From: Dyella jiangningensis
GTDB taxonomy: Bacteria > Pseudomonadota > Gammaproteobacteria > Xanthomonadales > Rhodanobacteraceae
Assembly: GCA_000632805.1 (NCBI GenBank)
Contig: CP007444.1
Coordinates: 4,080,772-4,144,771, forward strand
Direction: 5' to 3'
Length of the DNA stretch: 64,000 bases
The position numbers were made by a program, and so were the translations under genes. Shown piece after piece: positions 7,841 through 16,777 of the stretch. Each line of letters begins with the position of its first letter. Positions within the stretch are counted from its first letter, which is position 1. The notes under the pieces were generated by a model that saw only the letters and a program-made list of their open reading frames with translations, ran no database searches and was not told where the DNA came from.

Positions 7841-9367
7841 TCAGCGTTGCGCCACCGCCTGAGGGCCAGCGACGCTGCCTGCCCAGCCGCCACCCAATGC
7901 GCGGAACATGGCCACTGCGGCACGCGCGTCGTCCGCGTGCACGCGGGCAAGCTGGTCGCGCGAGCTGAGCAACTGGCGATCCTCGTCGAGCACTTCGAGC
8001 AGGCTGACGGCGCCGCCTTTGTACGCATCTTGCGCGGCGTCGCGTGCCTGCTGGTGCGCCGCGACTTCGTCGACGAGTTCGCGGTGCTGCGATTCCAGTT
8101 CGGCCAGCGAGACGATGGCGTTCTCCACGTCTTCGGTGGCGCGCAGCATCGATTGTCGGTACTGCGCCAGCGCTTCAGCATTTGCACCCTTGGCCTGCGC
8201 CACTTCGGCATCGACACGGCCGAAATCGAACAGCCGCCAGTGCAGGCCGAGCATCGCCTGCGGCTGGAACGCAGCGGAAGAGAACAGCGAACCGCTGTGC
8301 AGCGTTTCGAAGCCGAGCAGCGCACCCAGCGACAGCTTGGGGTAGTACTCGGCCGTGGCCACGCCGATGCGCGCATTGGAGGCGGCGAGCTTGCGTTCGG
8401 CAGCGATCACGTCGGGACGACGGCTCAGCAGCATCTGCGGGCCGCCATCCGTGCCGACCGCGGGCACGGTGTACGTGGCGCCGGGCGCCTGCAATTCGGC
8501 GGCGTAAGTGCCGGGCGCCGCGCCCATCAGCACATCGAGACGATTGAGCTGTTGCGCGAGCGTGATGCGCAGCGGCGGCAACGTGGCCCGCGCCTGCAGC
8601 AGCAGCGCCTGGGCTTGCGCGAGTTCGCGCGAGGTGGCGAGACCGCCGGCGAGACGCACCTTCACCAGCTCCACCAGCTGCGCTTCGGTATCGATCTGTT
8701 GTTGCGCGAGGCGCAGGCGCTCCTGTGCGCCGCGCGCCTGGAAGTAGCTGTCGGCCGCTTCGGCGGCCACCATCACGCGCACGCCGTCCTGGTTTGCCTC
8801 GGCCGCCTCCGCCTCGGCTTGTGCGGCTTCGGCACCGCGACGCAAGCCACCCGCCAGATCCAGCTCCCAGCTGGCGCCCACGCCGATGTTCTCCAGCGTC
8901 TGCGTGCGCTTGTAATCCGGCGTATGACTGGCGAGCTCGCCGAGCGGACTCTGGGTGGACTGGTACTGCCGCGCCACCTGCGCATCGAGGCTGCCCTGCG
9001 GCATGAGCTGCGCGCCGGCTTCGCGGGCGGCCGCGCGCGCCTGGTCGACGCGCGCGATGGCGGCGGCGAGATCCAGATTCTGCGTCATCACACGACCGAT
9101 GATGGTGCTGAGTTCGGGATCGTCGAAGCCGGTCCACCAGGCGTCGAGCGCGGGTGCGGGACGCGAGGCCTCGCGCGCTTCCAGCATCGACTGGCTCGCA
9201 TAGCCCGGGTTGGTTTTCACTTCGGGACGAACGTAGTCGGGGCCGACCATGCAGCCAGCCAATCCCGCCAGGGCGGCAACCATGGCCGCCATGCGAAGGG
9301 TGAAGCGACGCGACGTCCGCGACCACGGCGAACGGGCGACCGAAGAAGACGACAGCGTGGTGTTCAT
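7841..9367 (-). CDS. NodT-family outer-membrane efflux lipoprotein (TolC-like)
   Basis: A 508-residue outer-membrane factor. The signal peptide ends in a lipobox, LAALAGLAGC, followed by MVGPDYVRPEV, the typical opening of NodT/OprM-like factors. Two repeated helical halves are visible through LGASWELDLAGGLRRGAEAA-like and LGLHWRLFDFGRVDAEVAQA-like segments. I chose the ATG at 9367, which is preceded by a GGAC-type site; the frame is open about 30 codons further upstream, overlapping emrB, but without support. It is the last gene of the HxlR/EmrA/EmrB/NodT operon and completes the tripartite pump. Confidence 0.92.
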   Translation of the reverse strand: MNTTLSSSSVARSPWSRTSRRFTLRMAAMVAALAGLAGCMVGPDYVRPEVKTNPGYASQSMLEAREASRPAPALDAWWTGFDDPELSTIIGRVMTQNLDLAAAIARVDQARAAAREAGAQLMPQGSLDAQVARQYQSTQSPLGELASHTPDYKRTQTLENIGVGASWELDLAGGLRRGAEAAQAEAEAAEANQDGVRVMVAAEAADSYFQARGAQERLRLAQQQIDTEAQLVELVKVRLAGGLATSRELAQAQALLLQARATLPPLRITLAQQLNRLDVLMGAAPGTYAAELQAPGATYTVPAVGTDGGPQMLLSRRPDVIAAERKLAASNARIGVATAEYYPKLSLGALLGFETLHSGSLFSSAAFQPQAMLGLHWRLFDFGRVDAEVAQAKGANAEALAQYRQSMLRATEDVENAIVSLAELESQHRELVDEVAAHQQARDAAQDAYKGGAVSLLEVLDEDRQLLSSRDQLARVHADDARAAVAMFRALGGGWAGSVAGPQAVAQR

Positions 9368-9422
9368 GAGGATGTCCTGAGCCAGTGGCTCGGCTAACAG
9401 AGGGGATGGGAAAACGTTCGGA

Positions 9423-11021
9423 TCAGTGCGAATCGGCGGAGGGACCGGCCGGCGGCGCAACCTTGCGCATCAGCGGCACCAGTGCCGTCGCAACGACGAA
9501 GCAGACCATGATCACGAGGAAGGCATCGGCGTATGACAACGTCTGCGCTTCGCGATACGTGAGCTGCCACAACTGGTGCAGCGCGCTGTTGCCGGCTTCG
9601 CTGGCGTTGGAGCCGAGCTCGGCGAGATGCCCGCCGGCTTGCGCCAGCCACTGGTTCATTGCCTCGTTGTCGGCGTTCAGATGCTCGGCCAGGCGATAGA
9701 AATGCAGGTTGGTGCGATCGTTGAGCACGGTGGCGCACACGGCGATGCCGATCGCGCCGCCCAGGTTGCGCATCAGGTTGAACAGGCCCGAGGCGAGCTT
9801 GAGTCGCGCCGGCGGCAGGCCGCCCAGCGTCAGGATGACCGTCGGAGGCACCGCCAGCTGTTGCGCCATGCCACGCAGTGCCTGCGGCAGCAGCAGCTCA
9901 TGGCCGCCCCAGTCGTGCGTGATGGGTGCGAAGTCCCACATCGACACGGCAAACAACGCCAGACCCGCCATCATGATCCAGCGCAGGTCGAAACGCTGGG
10001 CGAGAAACGAGTACAGCGGGATGGTGAGGATCTGGAACACGCCGGTCGAGAAGATGGCCTCGCCGATTTCCAATGCGCTGTACCCGCGCACGCGCCCTAG
10101 GAACAGTGGCGTGAGGTAGATGGTCGCGAATAGGCCGATGCCGGTGACGAAGGAGAACAGGCAGCCCAGCGCGAAGTTGCGATCGCCCAGCGCGCGCAGA
10201 TCCACTACCGGTTGATCGTAGGTGAGGCTGCGAAATACGAAGCCGACGCTCGCGAGACCCGACAGCCACGCCGTGGTGAGGATGGTCTGGTCGCTGAACC
10301 AGTTCCAGCGCGGGCCTTCTTCCAGCGTGTATTCCAGGCAACCGAGGAAGATGGCGAGCAGCACCATCCCCAGGTAGTCGGCGCGGCGCAGCAGCGAGAA
10401 GTCGTGCGAGTCGATGTTCACCAGCAACGGCACGGCGATGGCGACGAACAGGCCGGGCACCAGGTTGACGAAGAACAGCCAGTGCCACGATGCGTGATCG
10501 GTGATCCAGCCGCCGAGCGTCGGGCCCAGCGTGGGTGCGAGCGATGCGATCGCACCAATGGTGGCCGCGGCGATCACGCGCTGCTTGTTCTGGAAGAACA
10601 CGAAGGCCGTGGTGAACACCATCGGGATCATCGAGCCACCGAGGAAACCCTGCAGCGCACGGAACACGATCATGCTCTGGATGTCCCACGCGGCACCGCA
10701 CAGCAGGCTGGCGATGGTGAAGCCCAACGCGGAAGCGGCGAACAGCCAGCGCGTGGAGAACACTTTCGACAGCCAGCCGGACAACGGAATCACCACGATC
10801 TCGGCGATCAGGTAGCTGGTCTGCACCCAGGCGGTTTCGTCGGCGCCGGCGGAGAGGCCGCCGCCGATATCGCGCAGCGAGGCGGAAACGATCTGGATGT
10901 CCAACAGTGCGATGAACATGCCCACGCACATGCTGGCGAAGGCGAATATCTTTTGCGTCATGCCCAGCGTCGCCGGATCCACCGGCACCGCAAAACGCAT
11001 GGCGGAAGCCGTGGCGTTCAT
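9423..11021 (-). CDS. DHA2 family MFS multidrug efflux transporter (EmrB-like)
   Basis: A 532-residue inner-membrane transporter with about 14 hydrophobic segments. It opens with FAFASMCVGMFIALLDIQIV, the D-containing first helix typical of EmrB/QacA drug/H+ antiporters, and carries GGLSAGADETAWVQTSYLIA after it. It overlaps the upstream emrA-like stop by four bases (ATGA). With the adaptor and the outer-membrane lipoprotein it should form a complete EmrAB-TolC type pump expelling hydrophobic compounds; the actual substrates are unknown. Confidence 0.92.
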   Translation of the reverse strand: MNATASAMRFAVPVDPATLGMTQKIFAFASMCVGMFIALLDIQIVSASLRDIGGGLSAGADETAWVQTSYLIAEIVVIPLSGWLSKVFSTRWLFAASALGFTIASLLCGAAWDIQSMIVFRALQGFLGGSMIPMVFTTAFVFFQNKQRVIAAATIGAIASLAPTLGPTLGGWITDHASWHWLFFVNLVPGLFVAIAVPLLVNIDSHDFSLLRRADYLGMVLLAIFLGCLEYTLEEGPRWNWFSDQTILTTAWLSGLASVGFVFRSLTYDQPVVDLRALGDRNFALGCLFSFVTGIGLFATIYLTPLFLGRVRGYSALEIGEAIFSTGVFQILTIPLYSFLAQRFDLRWIMMAGLALFAVSMWDFAPITHDWGGHELLLPQALRGMAQQLAVPPTVILTLGGLPPARLKLASGLFNLMRNLGGAIGIAVCATVLNDRTNLHFYRLAEHLNADNEAMNQWLAQAGGHLAELGSNASEAGNSALHQLWQLTYREAQTLSYADAFLVIMVCFVVATALVPLMRKVAPPAGPSADSH

Positions 11022-12124
11022 GGCGTGCGGGTCTCGCCAGCGTTACGGGTATCCACTTCCGCCACCACCGACAGGCCCGGGCGCAGCACGCCGAGCGTGT
11101 CGTCATGGCCATCGAGAATCACGCGCACCGGCACGCGCTGCACGATCTTGGTGAAGTTGCCGGTGGCATTCTCCGGCGGCAGCACGCTGAACTGGGCGCC
11201 GGTCGCCGGCGCGAGGCTGGCGAGATGGCCGTGGAACACGCGGCCCGGCATCACGTCGGCGCGCACGTTCACGGCCTGCCCCGACTGCATGCGGGCGAGC
11301 TGGTCTTCCTTGAAGTTGGCATCGACCCATAGGCCATGGGCCGGCACTACCGACAACAACTGCGAACCCGCCGCGGCGTACGCGCCGACGCGGGCGCGGC
11401 GGTTGCCGATCACGCCGTCGAACGGTGCGCGCAGCTCGGTATAGCCTTCGTTGAGGCGGGCGATATCGAGCTCGGCCTTGGCCTGCTCCAGCGCGGCGCG
11501 TGCCTGCAGCTTCTGCGATTCGATCACGTCGATCTGCCGCTGCGCGGCCATCAAGGCCGCTTGCGCCCTGGTCGACGCAGCCTTGGCGGTCTTGAAGGTG
11601 GCGTCGGCGCGCTGCGCGCTTTCGATGGATACGGCAGAGCGGCTGGAGAGATCGCGATAGCGCGCCTCGTCCTGCTGCGAGCGCAAGGTTTCCGCATCCG
11701 CGGCGAGTACGCCAGCCTGAGCCTGGTGGATCACTTCCTGCTGCAGGCGCTCGTTGGCGTCGAGGTTGGTCAGCAGCGCCTGCTGCGCGGCGACGGCACC
11801 TTCGGCCTTGGCGACGGCGGCGCGATAGTCGCGGTCATCGATCTTCACCAGGAGATCGCCGGCATGCACGACCTGGTTGTCGGTGACGGCGAGCTGCGCG
11901 ATGTAGCCGGAGACCTTCGGACCGACCACGGTGATGTCACCGCCGACGTAGGCGTCGTCGGTGTCTTCGATGAAGCGACCGACGCTCCACCAGTGCACGC
12001 CATAGATCACGGCGGCGACCACGGCAATGCCCGCCAGGGCGCGTGCGATCCGCTTTCGCTTGTTGCGTGGTTCGGCGATGGGAATGGCAGGCGTGTCCGC
12101 CCGCTCGACGACGATGCTGCTCAT
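11018..12124 (-). CDS. HlyD/EmrA family periplasmic adaptor of the efflux pump
   Basis: A 368-residue membrane fusion protein. One transmembrane helix lies near residues 29-47, followed by the split lipoyl-like domain (VSGYIAQLAVTDNQVVHAGD), a long coiled-coil hairpin rich in Ala, Gln and Glu (about residues 80-200), the second lipoyl half (LRAPFDGVIGNRRARVGAYA) and a beta-barrel domain. It bridges the inner-membrane EmrB-like transporter and the NodT lipoprotein. It starts 36 bp after the HxlR regulator gene, whose promoter probably drives the operon. Confidence 0.92.
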   Translation of the reverse strand: MSSIVVERADTPAIPIAEPRNKRKRIARALAGIAVVAAVIYGVHWWSVGRFIEDTDDAYVGGDITVVGPKVSGYIAQLAVTDNQVVHAGDLLVKIDDRDYRAAVAKAEGAVAAQQALLTNLDANERLQQEVIHQAQAGVLAADAETLRSQQDEARYRDLSSRSAVSIESAQRADATFKTAKAASTRAQAALMAAQRQIDVIESQKLQARAALEQAKAELDIARLNEGYTELRAPFDGVIGNRRARVGAYAAAGSQLLSVVPAHGLWVDANFKEDQLARMQSGQAVNVRADVMPGRVFHGHLASLAPATGAQFSVLPPENATGNFTKIVQRVPVRVILDGHDDTLGVLRPGLSVVAEVDTRNAGETRTP

Positions 12125-12159
12125 GGGAAGAACTCCGGGGAGAGGTGGGGATAGGTGAG

Positions 12160-12666
12160 TCAGTGCCGGTCCGCGGCGAGATGCGCGTTCCTGAATTCGA
12201 CGTTGGCGCGCGTGCGCTCGTTGGCGACGGCGCCGGCCGTGATGATGTGGCGACCGCGTGTGATCGGTTCGCCGGTACGCAGGTCCACCTGTGCGAGTTC
12301 CACCGGTTCACCGGTCAACGTATCAGTCAGCACGATGCTCGGCCCTTCGGGTGCGAAGTGCCGATTGCCCCAGGCCATGAGTGCCAGCAGTACCGGGCGG
12401 AAGTCGCGACCCTGGTCGGTGAGCACGTACTCATAGCGCGTCGGGCGCGTGCTGTACGCACGGCGCTCCAGCAAGCCGGCCGCCAGCAGTTTCGTCAGGC
12501 GATGGCTGAGGATGTTCGGCGCGATACCCAGGCTTTGCACGAAATCGTCGAAGCGGCGGATGCCGTAGAAGGCATCGCGCAGGATCAACATGCTCCATCC
12601 ATCGCCGACCCGCCCCAGGCTGCGCGCGACAGGGCATTGCATGCTTTCCAGGCTTTTGCGGTTCAT
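12160..12666 (-). CDS. HxlR-family winged-helix regulator, first gene of the efflux operon
   Basis: A 168-residue protein. The HxlR domain fills residues 8-100: a conserved Cys in SMQCPVARSL, then VGDGWSMLILRDAFYGIRRFDDF, SLGIAPNILSHRLTKLLAAGLLERR, and the wing with YVLTDQGRDF. The C-terminal 60 residues are an extension seen in some family members. HxlR regulators are often redox or electrophile sensors through the N-terminal Cys. Being co-transcribed with the pump and having a palindrome over its own promoter, it most likely controls its own operon. Confidence 0.9.
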   Translation of the reverse strand: MNRKSLESMQCPVARSLGRVGDGWSMLILRDAFYGIRRFDDFVQSLGIAPNILSHRLTKLLAAGLLERRAYSTRPTRYEYVLTDQGRDFRPVLLALMAWGNRHFAPEGPSIVLTDTLTGEPVELAQVDLRTGEPITRGRHIITAGAVANERTRANVEFRNAHLAADRH

Positions 12667-12703
12667 GAAGAGGAGCCTCGCTCCGTCTTTAGATTATGCT
12701 CAT

Positions 12704-12732
12704 CATATAAATGCCGACTTGCAGAATGCAAG
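12704..12732 (-). promoter_or_regulatory. sigma70-like promoter of the hxlR-efflux operon with an overlapping operator palindrome
   Basis: On the minus strand TTGCAT (12731-12726), 16 bases, TATATG (12709-12704). A perfect inverted repeat, CTTGCA-gaa-TGCAAG at 12718-12732, covers the -35 hexamer. Transcription would begin near 12697, about 30 bases before the hxlR start codon. The overlap fits repression by HxlR, which is an inference. Confidence 0.55.
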
Positions 12733-12837
12733 GGACTTTTTGTGACGATGGCGTCAACGGCTTTTGCCCGTCCAGGCGAGCGCCGACAACCGCCGGAAGC
12801 CGACGGTTGCCGAAGAGAAGAAAGAGGGAGCGGCGGC

Positions 12838-13422
12838 TTAGCTGGCCGCGATCAGTGCCAGCGCGGCCTTGCGCCCGGCGGCGAGGATGTCGTCCGACAC
12901 GTCGGCGTCGACCACCGCCCGCGCCATCGCCAGCGTGCCGACCAGCATGGAGAACAGCGCCATCGCCGTCGCGCGTCGCTGCTTGGGCTTTAGCGTCTTG
13001 GGCAAGGCATCGGCCAGCAGCGACACCATATGCTCGACGCCGCGCGTGAATTCCTCGCGCACCACGTCGGCCCCGCGCGCGATCTCGGGCGACAGCGCAG
13101 CGGCCACGCAACCTTCGGCCATGGCATCGCGATGTCGCGCGCTGAGGTAGCTGTTGATCACCGCCTCCACGCCGCCACGCTCGGGGTCGTGCAGCACCTT
13201 TTCCAGCCGCTCGTAGGTGTTGTTCCACGCCTGGCTGACCGCTTCGCGGGCCAGGTCGTCCTTCGATTCGAAATGGTTGTAGAAGCCGCCCTGCGTGAGG
13301 CCAATGTCGCCCATGAGATTGGCGACGCCCACCGCGGCGATGCCTTCGCCGCGAAAGCGTGCCGCGGCGGTATCGATGATCCGCTGGCGCGTGGCTTCCT
13401 TGTGACCTTTGCTGTAACGCAT
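12838..13422 (-). CDS. TetR/AcrR family transcriptional regulator
   Basis: A 194-residue regulator. The N-terminal helix-turn-helix (about residues 10-55) contains RIIDTAAARFRGEGIAAVGV and IGLTQGGFYNHFESKDDL. The C-terminal domain, with a lone Cys in AEGCVAAALSPE, is of the TetR_C type found in regulators of short-chain dehydrogenases and quinone- or electrophile-response genes. It is divergent from the SDR gene, and a half-symmetric AATGA/TCATT site lies in the spacer, so control of the SDR gene and itself is likely. Confidence 0.9.
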   Translation of the reverse strand: MRYSKGHKEATRQRIIDTAAARFRGEGIAAVGVANLMGDIGLTQGGFYNHFESKDDLAREAVSQAWNNTYERLEKVLHDPERGGVEAVINSYLSARHRDAMAEGCVAAALSPEIARGADVVREEFTRGVEHMVSLLADALPKTLKPKQRRATAMALFSMLVGTLAMARAVVDADVSDDILAAGRKAALALIAAS

Positions 13423-13476
13423 GGAATTTTCCCGCCGACCTCTGATCGGCCATTGAAAACCGTCTTGCCGATCATA

Positions 13477-13498
13477 TCAAATGACGACCATCATTCAA
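13477..13498. promoter_or_regulatory. candidate TetR operator between tetR and the SDR gene
   Basis: An imperfect palindrome with inner arms AATGA (13480-13484) and TCATT (13491-13495) separated by six bases, and outer bases T/A also symmetric. It is about 55 bp from the tetR start codon and 40 bp from the SDR start codon, a usual position for a TetR site in a divergent spacer. Confidence 0.4.
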
Positions 13499-13538
13499 AA
13501 CCGGCGACGCCGGCCCTCCCTCAGCAAGGTCATCCCTC

Positions 13539-14243
13539 ATGAACATTCAAAACTCCGTTGCCCTCGTCACCGGCGCCAACCGTGGCCTCGGGCTCGCTTA
13601 CGCCAAGGCGCTGCTCGCGGCCGGTGCGCGCAAGGTCTATGCGGGCGCACGCGATCCGTCCACGGTGACTCTACCCGGCGTGATTCCGGTCAAGCTCGAT
13701 GTGACCGATCCGCAGGATGTCGCGGCAGCGGCCGCGCTGTGCAGCGACGTGAACCTAGTGATCAACAACGCCGGCATCACCGGTGGCGCGTTGCTGCTGG
13801 ACGCCGCGGACGGCGAAACCACGCTGCGTCGCCTGCTGGAAACCAACCTGCACGGCATCCACGCCATGGCCGTCGCGTTCGCGCCGGTGCTCAAGGCCAA
13901 TGGCGGTGGCGCCTTGGTGAACATGCTCTCTGCGCTGAGCTGGCTGAGCCTGGAGTCGACGAGCGCGTACTCGGTGTCCAAGGCCGCCGCATGGGCGCTG
14001 ACCAACAGCCTGCGCAATGAATTGCGCGCGCAGGGCACGCAGGTGCTGGCCGTGCACGCGGGCTACATCGACACCGACATGGTCAGCCATGTCGATGCGC
14101 CCAAGAGCAGCCCGGCGGATATCGCCGCGCGGACCCTGGAGGCGCTGGCCAAGGGCGAGCTGGAAGTGCTGGCCGACGAAACCTCCCGCCAGGTGAAGGC
14201 CGGCTTCGGCGCCACGCCCGCGGTGTACCTCGGCGCGGCCTGA
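13539..14243 (+). CDS. short-chain dehydrogenase/reductase (SDR)
   Basis: A 234-residue classical SDR. The NAD(P) site is VTGANRGLGLAYAKALLAAG, the NNAG motif follows near residue 72, and the catalytic segment reads SAYSVSKAAAWALTNSL with Tyr and Lys in place. The protein is short for the family. Its substrate is unknown; TetR-paired SDRs of this kind often act on small aldehydes, ketones or quinones. It is a single gene divergent from tetR. Confidence 0.88.
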   Translation: MNIQNSVALVTGANRGLGLAYAKALLAAGARKVYAGARDPSTVTLPGVIPVKLDVTDPQDVAAAAALCSDVNLVINNAGITGGALLLDAADGETTLRRLLETNLHGIHAMAVAFAPVLKANGGGALVNMLSALSWLSLESTSAYSVSKAAAWALTNSLRNELRAQGTQVLAVHAGYIDTDMVSHVDAPKSSPADIAARTLEALAKGELEVLADETSRQVKAGFGATPAVYLGAA

Positions 14244-14402
14244 TAGACGGCCATCCGGCGGCCCCGAAACGCGCCCGCTGCTCGGGGCCGCCAAGCCATT
14301 CGTCATCGAATGGTCAAAAAATTCGGGTGCGTTGCAGCGCACCACTGGACGAACGCGCTCAAGGGAGTCACCCTTACCGTCTCCCCCGCTTCAGGATCGT
14401 CC

Positions 14403-15422
14403 ATGAGAACGCCAACCCGTGCCGCCGCCACGCTGCTTGCTGATCTTGGCGGCACCAACGTGCGATTCGCGCTGGCCGATCCGGGTCGAAGCAATCCGCT
14501 GATGGACGACAGCGTGCGGCGCTATCGCGTCAAGGACCATGCCTCGCTGGCCGAGGCCATCCGCCAGTATTTCGAAGACACCGGCCATACCGCGTCGCGC
14601 GCCGTCATTGCCGCCGCGGGTCGCGTAAGCGAGGGCGAGACGGTCAAGGTCACCAATAATCCTTGGCAGGTGGCGGCGCATTCGCTGCAGGCCGAGCTGG
14701 GCATGGAAGCGGTGCACCTCGTCAACGACTTCGCCGCGCAAGCCATGGCGGTGCCGCTGCTCACGCACGACCAGCTCTCGGCAGTGGGCCCGCAGGCGCT
14801 GCCGCACCTGGGTCAGCGCGAACAGCAGACCTTCGTGGTGATGGGCCCGGGTACCGGCCTTGGCGTTGCCGGCCTGATGCGTCGCGAGGGCCACTGGATC
14901 GTGCTGGAAACCGAAGGCGGCCACGCCGGTTTCGCGGCGCATACGGCGGAAGACGTGGAGATCCTGCATCGCCTCAACGATCGCTTCGGCCGTGTTTCCA
15001 ATGAACGCATGATCTGCGGCAACGGCCTGGTGAATCTCTACCTCGCGCTGGCCGACATGGCCGGCCAGCCGGCCGAGGAATACACGCCCGAAGACATCAC
15101 CGCGCGCGCCGAAGCGGGCAGCGATCCGCTGTGCGTGCGCACGGTGGAAACGCTGGCCGGCATCTTCGGCAGCGTCGCCGGCGACCTCGTGCTCAGCCTC
15201 GGCGGCTGGGACGGCGTGTACCTCACCGGCGGCGTGCTGCCGATCCTGCTGCCGTGGATCAAGCGCGGCGGCTTCCGCGAACGCTTCGAGTCGAAGGGCC
15301 GCTTCCGCGAGACGATGGAGCAGGTGCCCACCGTGGCGATGATGCACCCGGAACCGGGCCTGCTCGGCGCCGCCGCACTCGCCGTGCTCGACGCCGGCAA
15401 GCCGCTGGTTCCGGGCGCCTGA
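14403..15422 (+). CDS. glk: glucokinase
   Basis: A 339-residue kinase of the Glk (non-ROK) family that phosphorylates glucose with ATP. Visible motifs: the phosphate-1 loop LLADLGGTNVRFALAD, the catalytic-Asp region HLVNDFAAQAMAVP, the adenosine-site GPGTGLGVAGL, the glucose-binding ETEGGHAGFAAH, and LTGGVLPILLPW near the end. I chose the ATG at 14403, which fits the family N-terminus; the frame is open about 30 codons upstream. With the gluconate-type dehydrogenase and gnd in the same window it fits glucose use through the Entner-Doudoroff or pentose phosphate routes. Confidence 0.93.
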   Translation: MRTPTRAAATLLADLGGTNVRFALADPGRSNPLMDDSVRRYRVKDHASLAEAIRQYFEDTGHTASRAVIAAAGRVSEGETVKVTNNPWQVAAHSLQAELGMEAVHLVNDFAAQAMAVPLLTHDQLSAVGPQALPHLGQREQQTFVVMGPGTGLGVAGLMRREGHWIVLETEGGHAGFAAHTAEDVEILHRLNDRFGRVSNERMICGNGLVNLYLALADMAGQPAEEYTPEDITARAEAGSDPLCVRTVETLAGIFGSVAGDLVLSLGGWDGVYLTGGVLPILLPWIKRGGFRERFESKGRFRETMEQVPTVAMMHPEPGLLGAAALAVLDAGKPLVPGA

Positions 15423-15440
15423 AACAAATCGCTGTCGTTC

Positions 15441-15728
15441 TCAGCGGTATTGACGGGTCAACACCCATTTGGCATCACCGTCCCCGCGCTCGATGAAGTA
15501 GTCGCGCAGCGCGCTGTCGGCGGCCTGGTTTGGCGGCATCACGCTCTCATCGATACCGCGCATGCTGTCGGGTCCGCACGGTCCGCGTGCAGGCACGGGT
15601 TGGCTGTCGCCGCACGTCGGCTGTACCACGCGGCCCTCAAAGCTCAGACGGCCCATCGCGCCCTGCGCGTTCGCGATGCCGATGCATGCGGCCAGCAAAG
15701 GAAAGCCAGATAGACGTTTGCGTGTCAT
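15441..15728 (-). CDS. small secreted protein, N-terminal fimbrial-subunit-like motif
   Basis: A 95-residue protein with a short signal peptide (LLAACIGIANA). The start of the mature chain, GRLSFEGRVVQPTCG, resembles the first strand and first Cys of type 1 pilus subunits (F-x-G-x-V, then Cys), and a second Cys follows 14 residues later. It is too short to be a full pilin and no chaperone or usher gene is near. It converges on glk with an 18-bp gap. Function unknown. Confidence 0.6.
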   Translation of the reverse strand: MTRKRLSGFPLLAACIGIANAQGAMGRLSFEGRVVQPTCGDSQPVPARGPCGPDSMRGIDESVMPPNQAADSALRDYFIERGDGDAKWVLTRQYR

Positions 15729-15966
15729 GACAATGCTTCGGCGGAATGACCGTGCGTCGCGCGCAACATTCGTCGAGGCCGTCCGTGGCGATGTGTGGTT
15801 TCCCGAAGGAATGTCCCGCCGACGAGGGCATCGTGCGCCACGTGAAAAGCAGCGTCTGTCAGCCGCCGCGTTCGCCTGCATCGCGATGTGTTACGGGTCA
15901 CATTGACGGGGCGTCATCACCCTCGGGTGCTAACCTGTAGAACCCTTGTCGATCGAGCGCACGCCC

Positions 15967-16650
15967 ATGCCACGCAGTGACACCGCCTTCCTGTTCGACC
16001 TGGACGGTACGCTGGTCGACAGCGTGTACCAGCACGTGCTCGCGTGGAAGGAAGCGCTCGATCGCGAGGGCGTCGAGCTTTCGGTGTGGCGCATCCACCG
16101 CAAGATCGGCATGAGCGGTGGCCTGTTCACCAACATCCTGTTGCGCGAAACCGGCCTGGAGATCACCGAGGAACGCCTGACGCGCCTGCGCACCTGGCAC
16201 GCCGAGGCGTACAACCGCCAGGCCACGCAAGGCTCGGTGCGGCCGCTGCCCGGTGCGCGCGAACTGCTCGCCTTCCTCACCGAAGAGGAAATTCCCTGGG
16301 CCATCGCCACCAGCGGACGCATGCAGACGGCGGCGCACAACCTCGAAGCGCTGGGCGTCGATCCGTCGAAGGTGCCGGTGGTGACGCGCGACCAGGTGCG
16401 CTATGCCAAGCCCGATCCCGATCTGTTCATCACCGCTGCACAGCGACTGGGCGTGGACATCCATTACAGCCTCGTGGTCGGTGACAGCATCTGGGACATG
16501 CTCGCCGCGCAGCGCGCACGCGCGCTCGGCATCGGGTTGCTATCCGGCGGTTACGGCCAGGAGGAACTGGAGGATGCCGGCGCGTTTCGCGTGTACGAAG
16601 ACCCCGCCGATCTGCTCAAGCACATCGACGAAGTCGCCGCGCGACGTTAG
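15967..16650 (+). CDS. HAD-superfamily hydrolase (phosphoglycolate phosphatase / beta-phosphoglucomutase-like)
   Basis: A 227-residue HAD phosphatase. Motif I is LFDLDGTLVDS, motif II TS within WAIATSGRMQTA, motif III the Lys of YAKPDPDLF and motif IV VVGDSIWDM. A helical cap lies between residues 17 and 95, placing it in the group that includes phosphoglycolate phosphatase and beta-phosphoglucomutase. Substrate unassigned. An in-frame TTG at 15946 is an alternative start. Confidence 0.87.
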   Translation: MPRSDTAFLFDLDGTLVDSVYQHVLAWKEALDREGVELSVWRIHRKIGMSGGLFTNILLRETGLEITEERLTRLRTWHAEAYNRQATQGSVRPLPGARELLAFLTEEEIPWAIATSGRMQTAAHNLEALGVDPSKVPVVTRDQVRYAKPDPDLFITAAQRLGVDIHYSLVVGDSIWDMLAAQRARALGIGLLSGGYGQEELEDAGAFRVYEDPADLLKHIDEVAARR

Positions 16651-16777
16651 CGCGAGGTAAAAACGCACGCGGCGGCGCGGCGCCACGCGAGACGCCACGC
16701 ATGCATGTCAGGCGCGATTCATCGCCGCGTGAGCAGTTGTTGCTAGTCTCCAAGACCTCTACCGATCGGAGGCCGAC

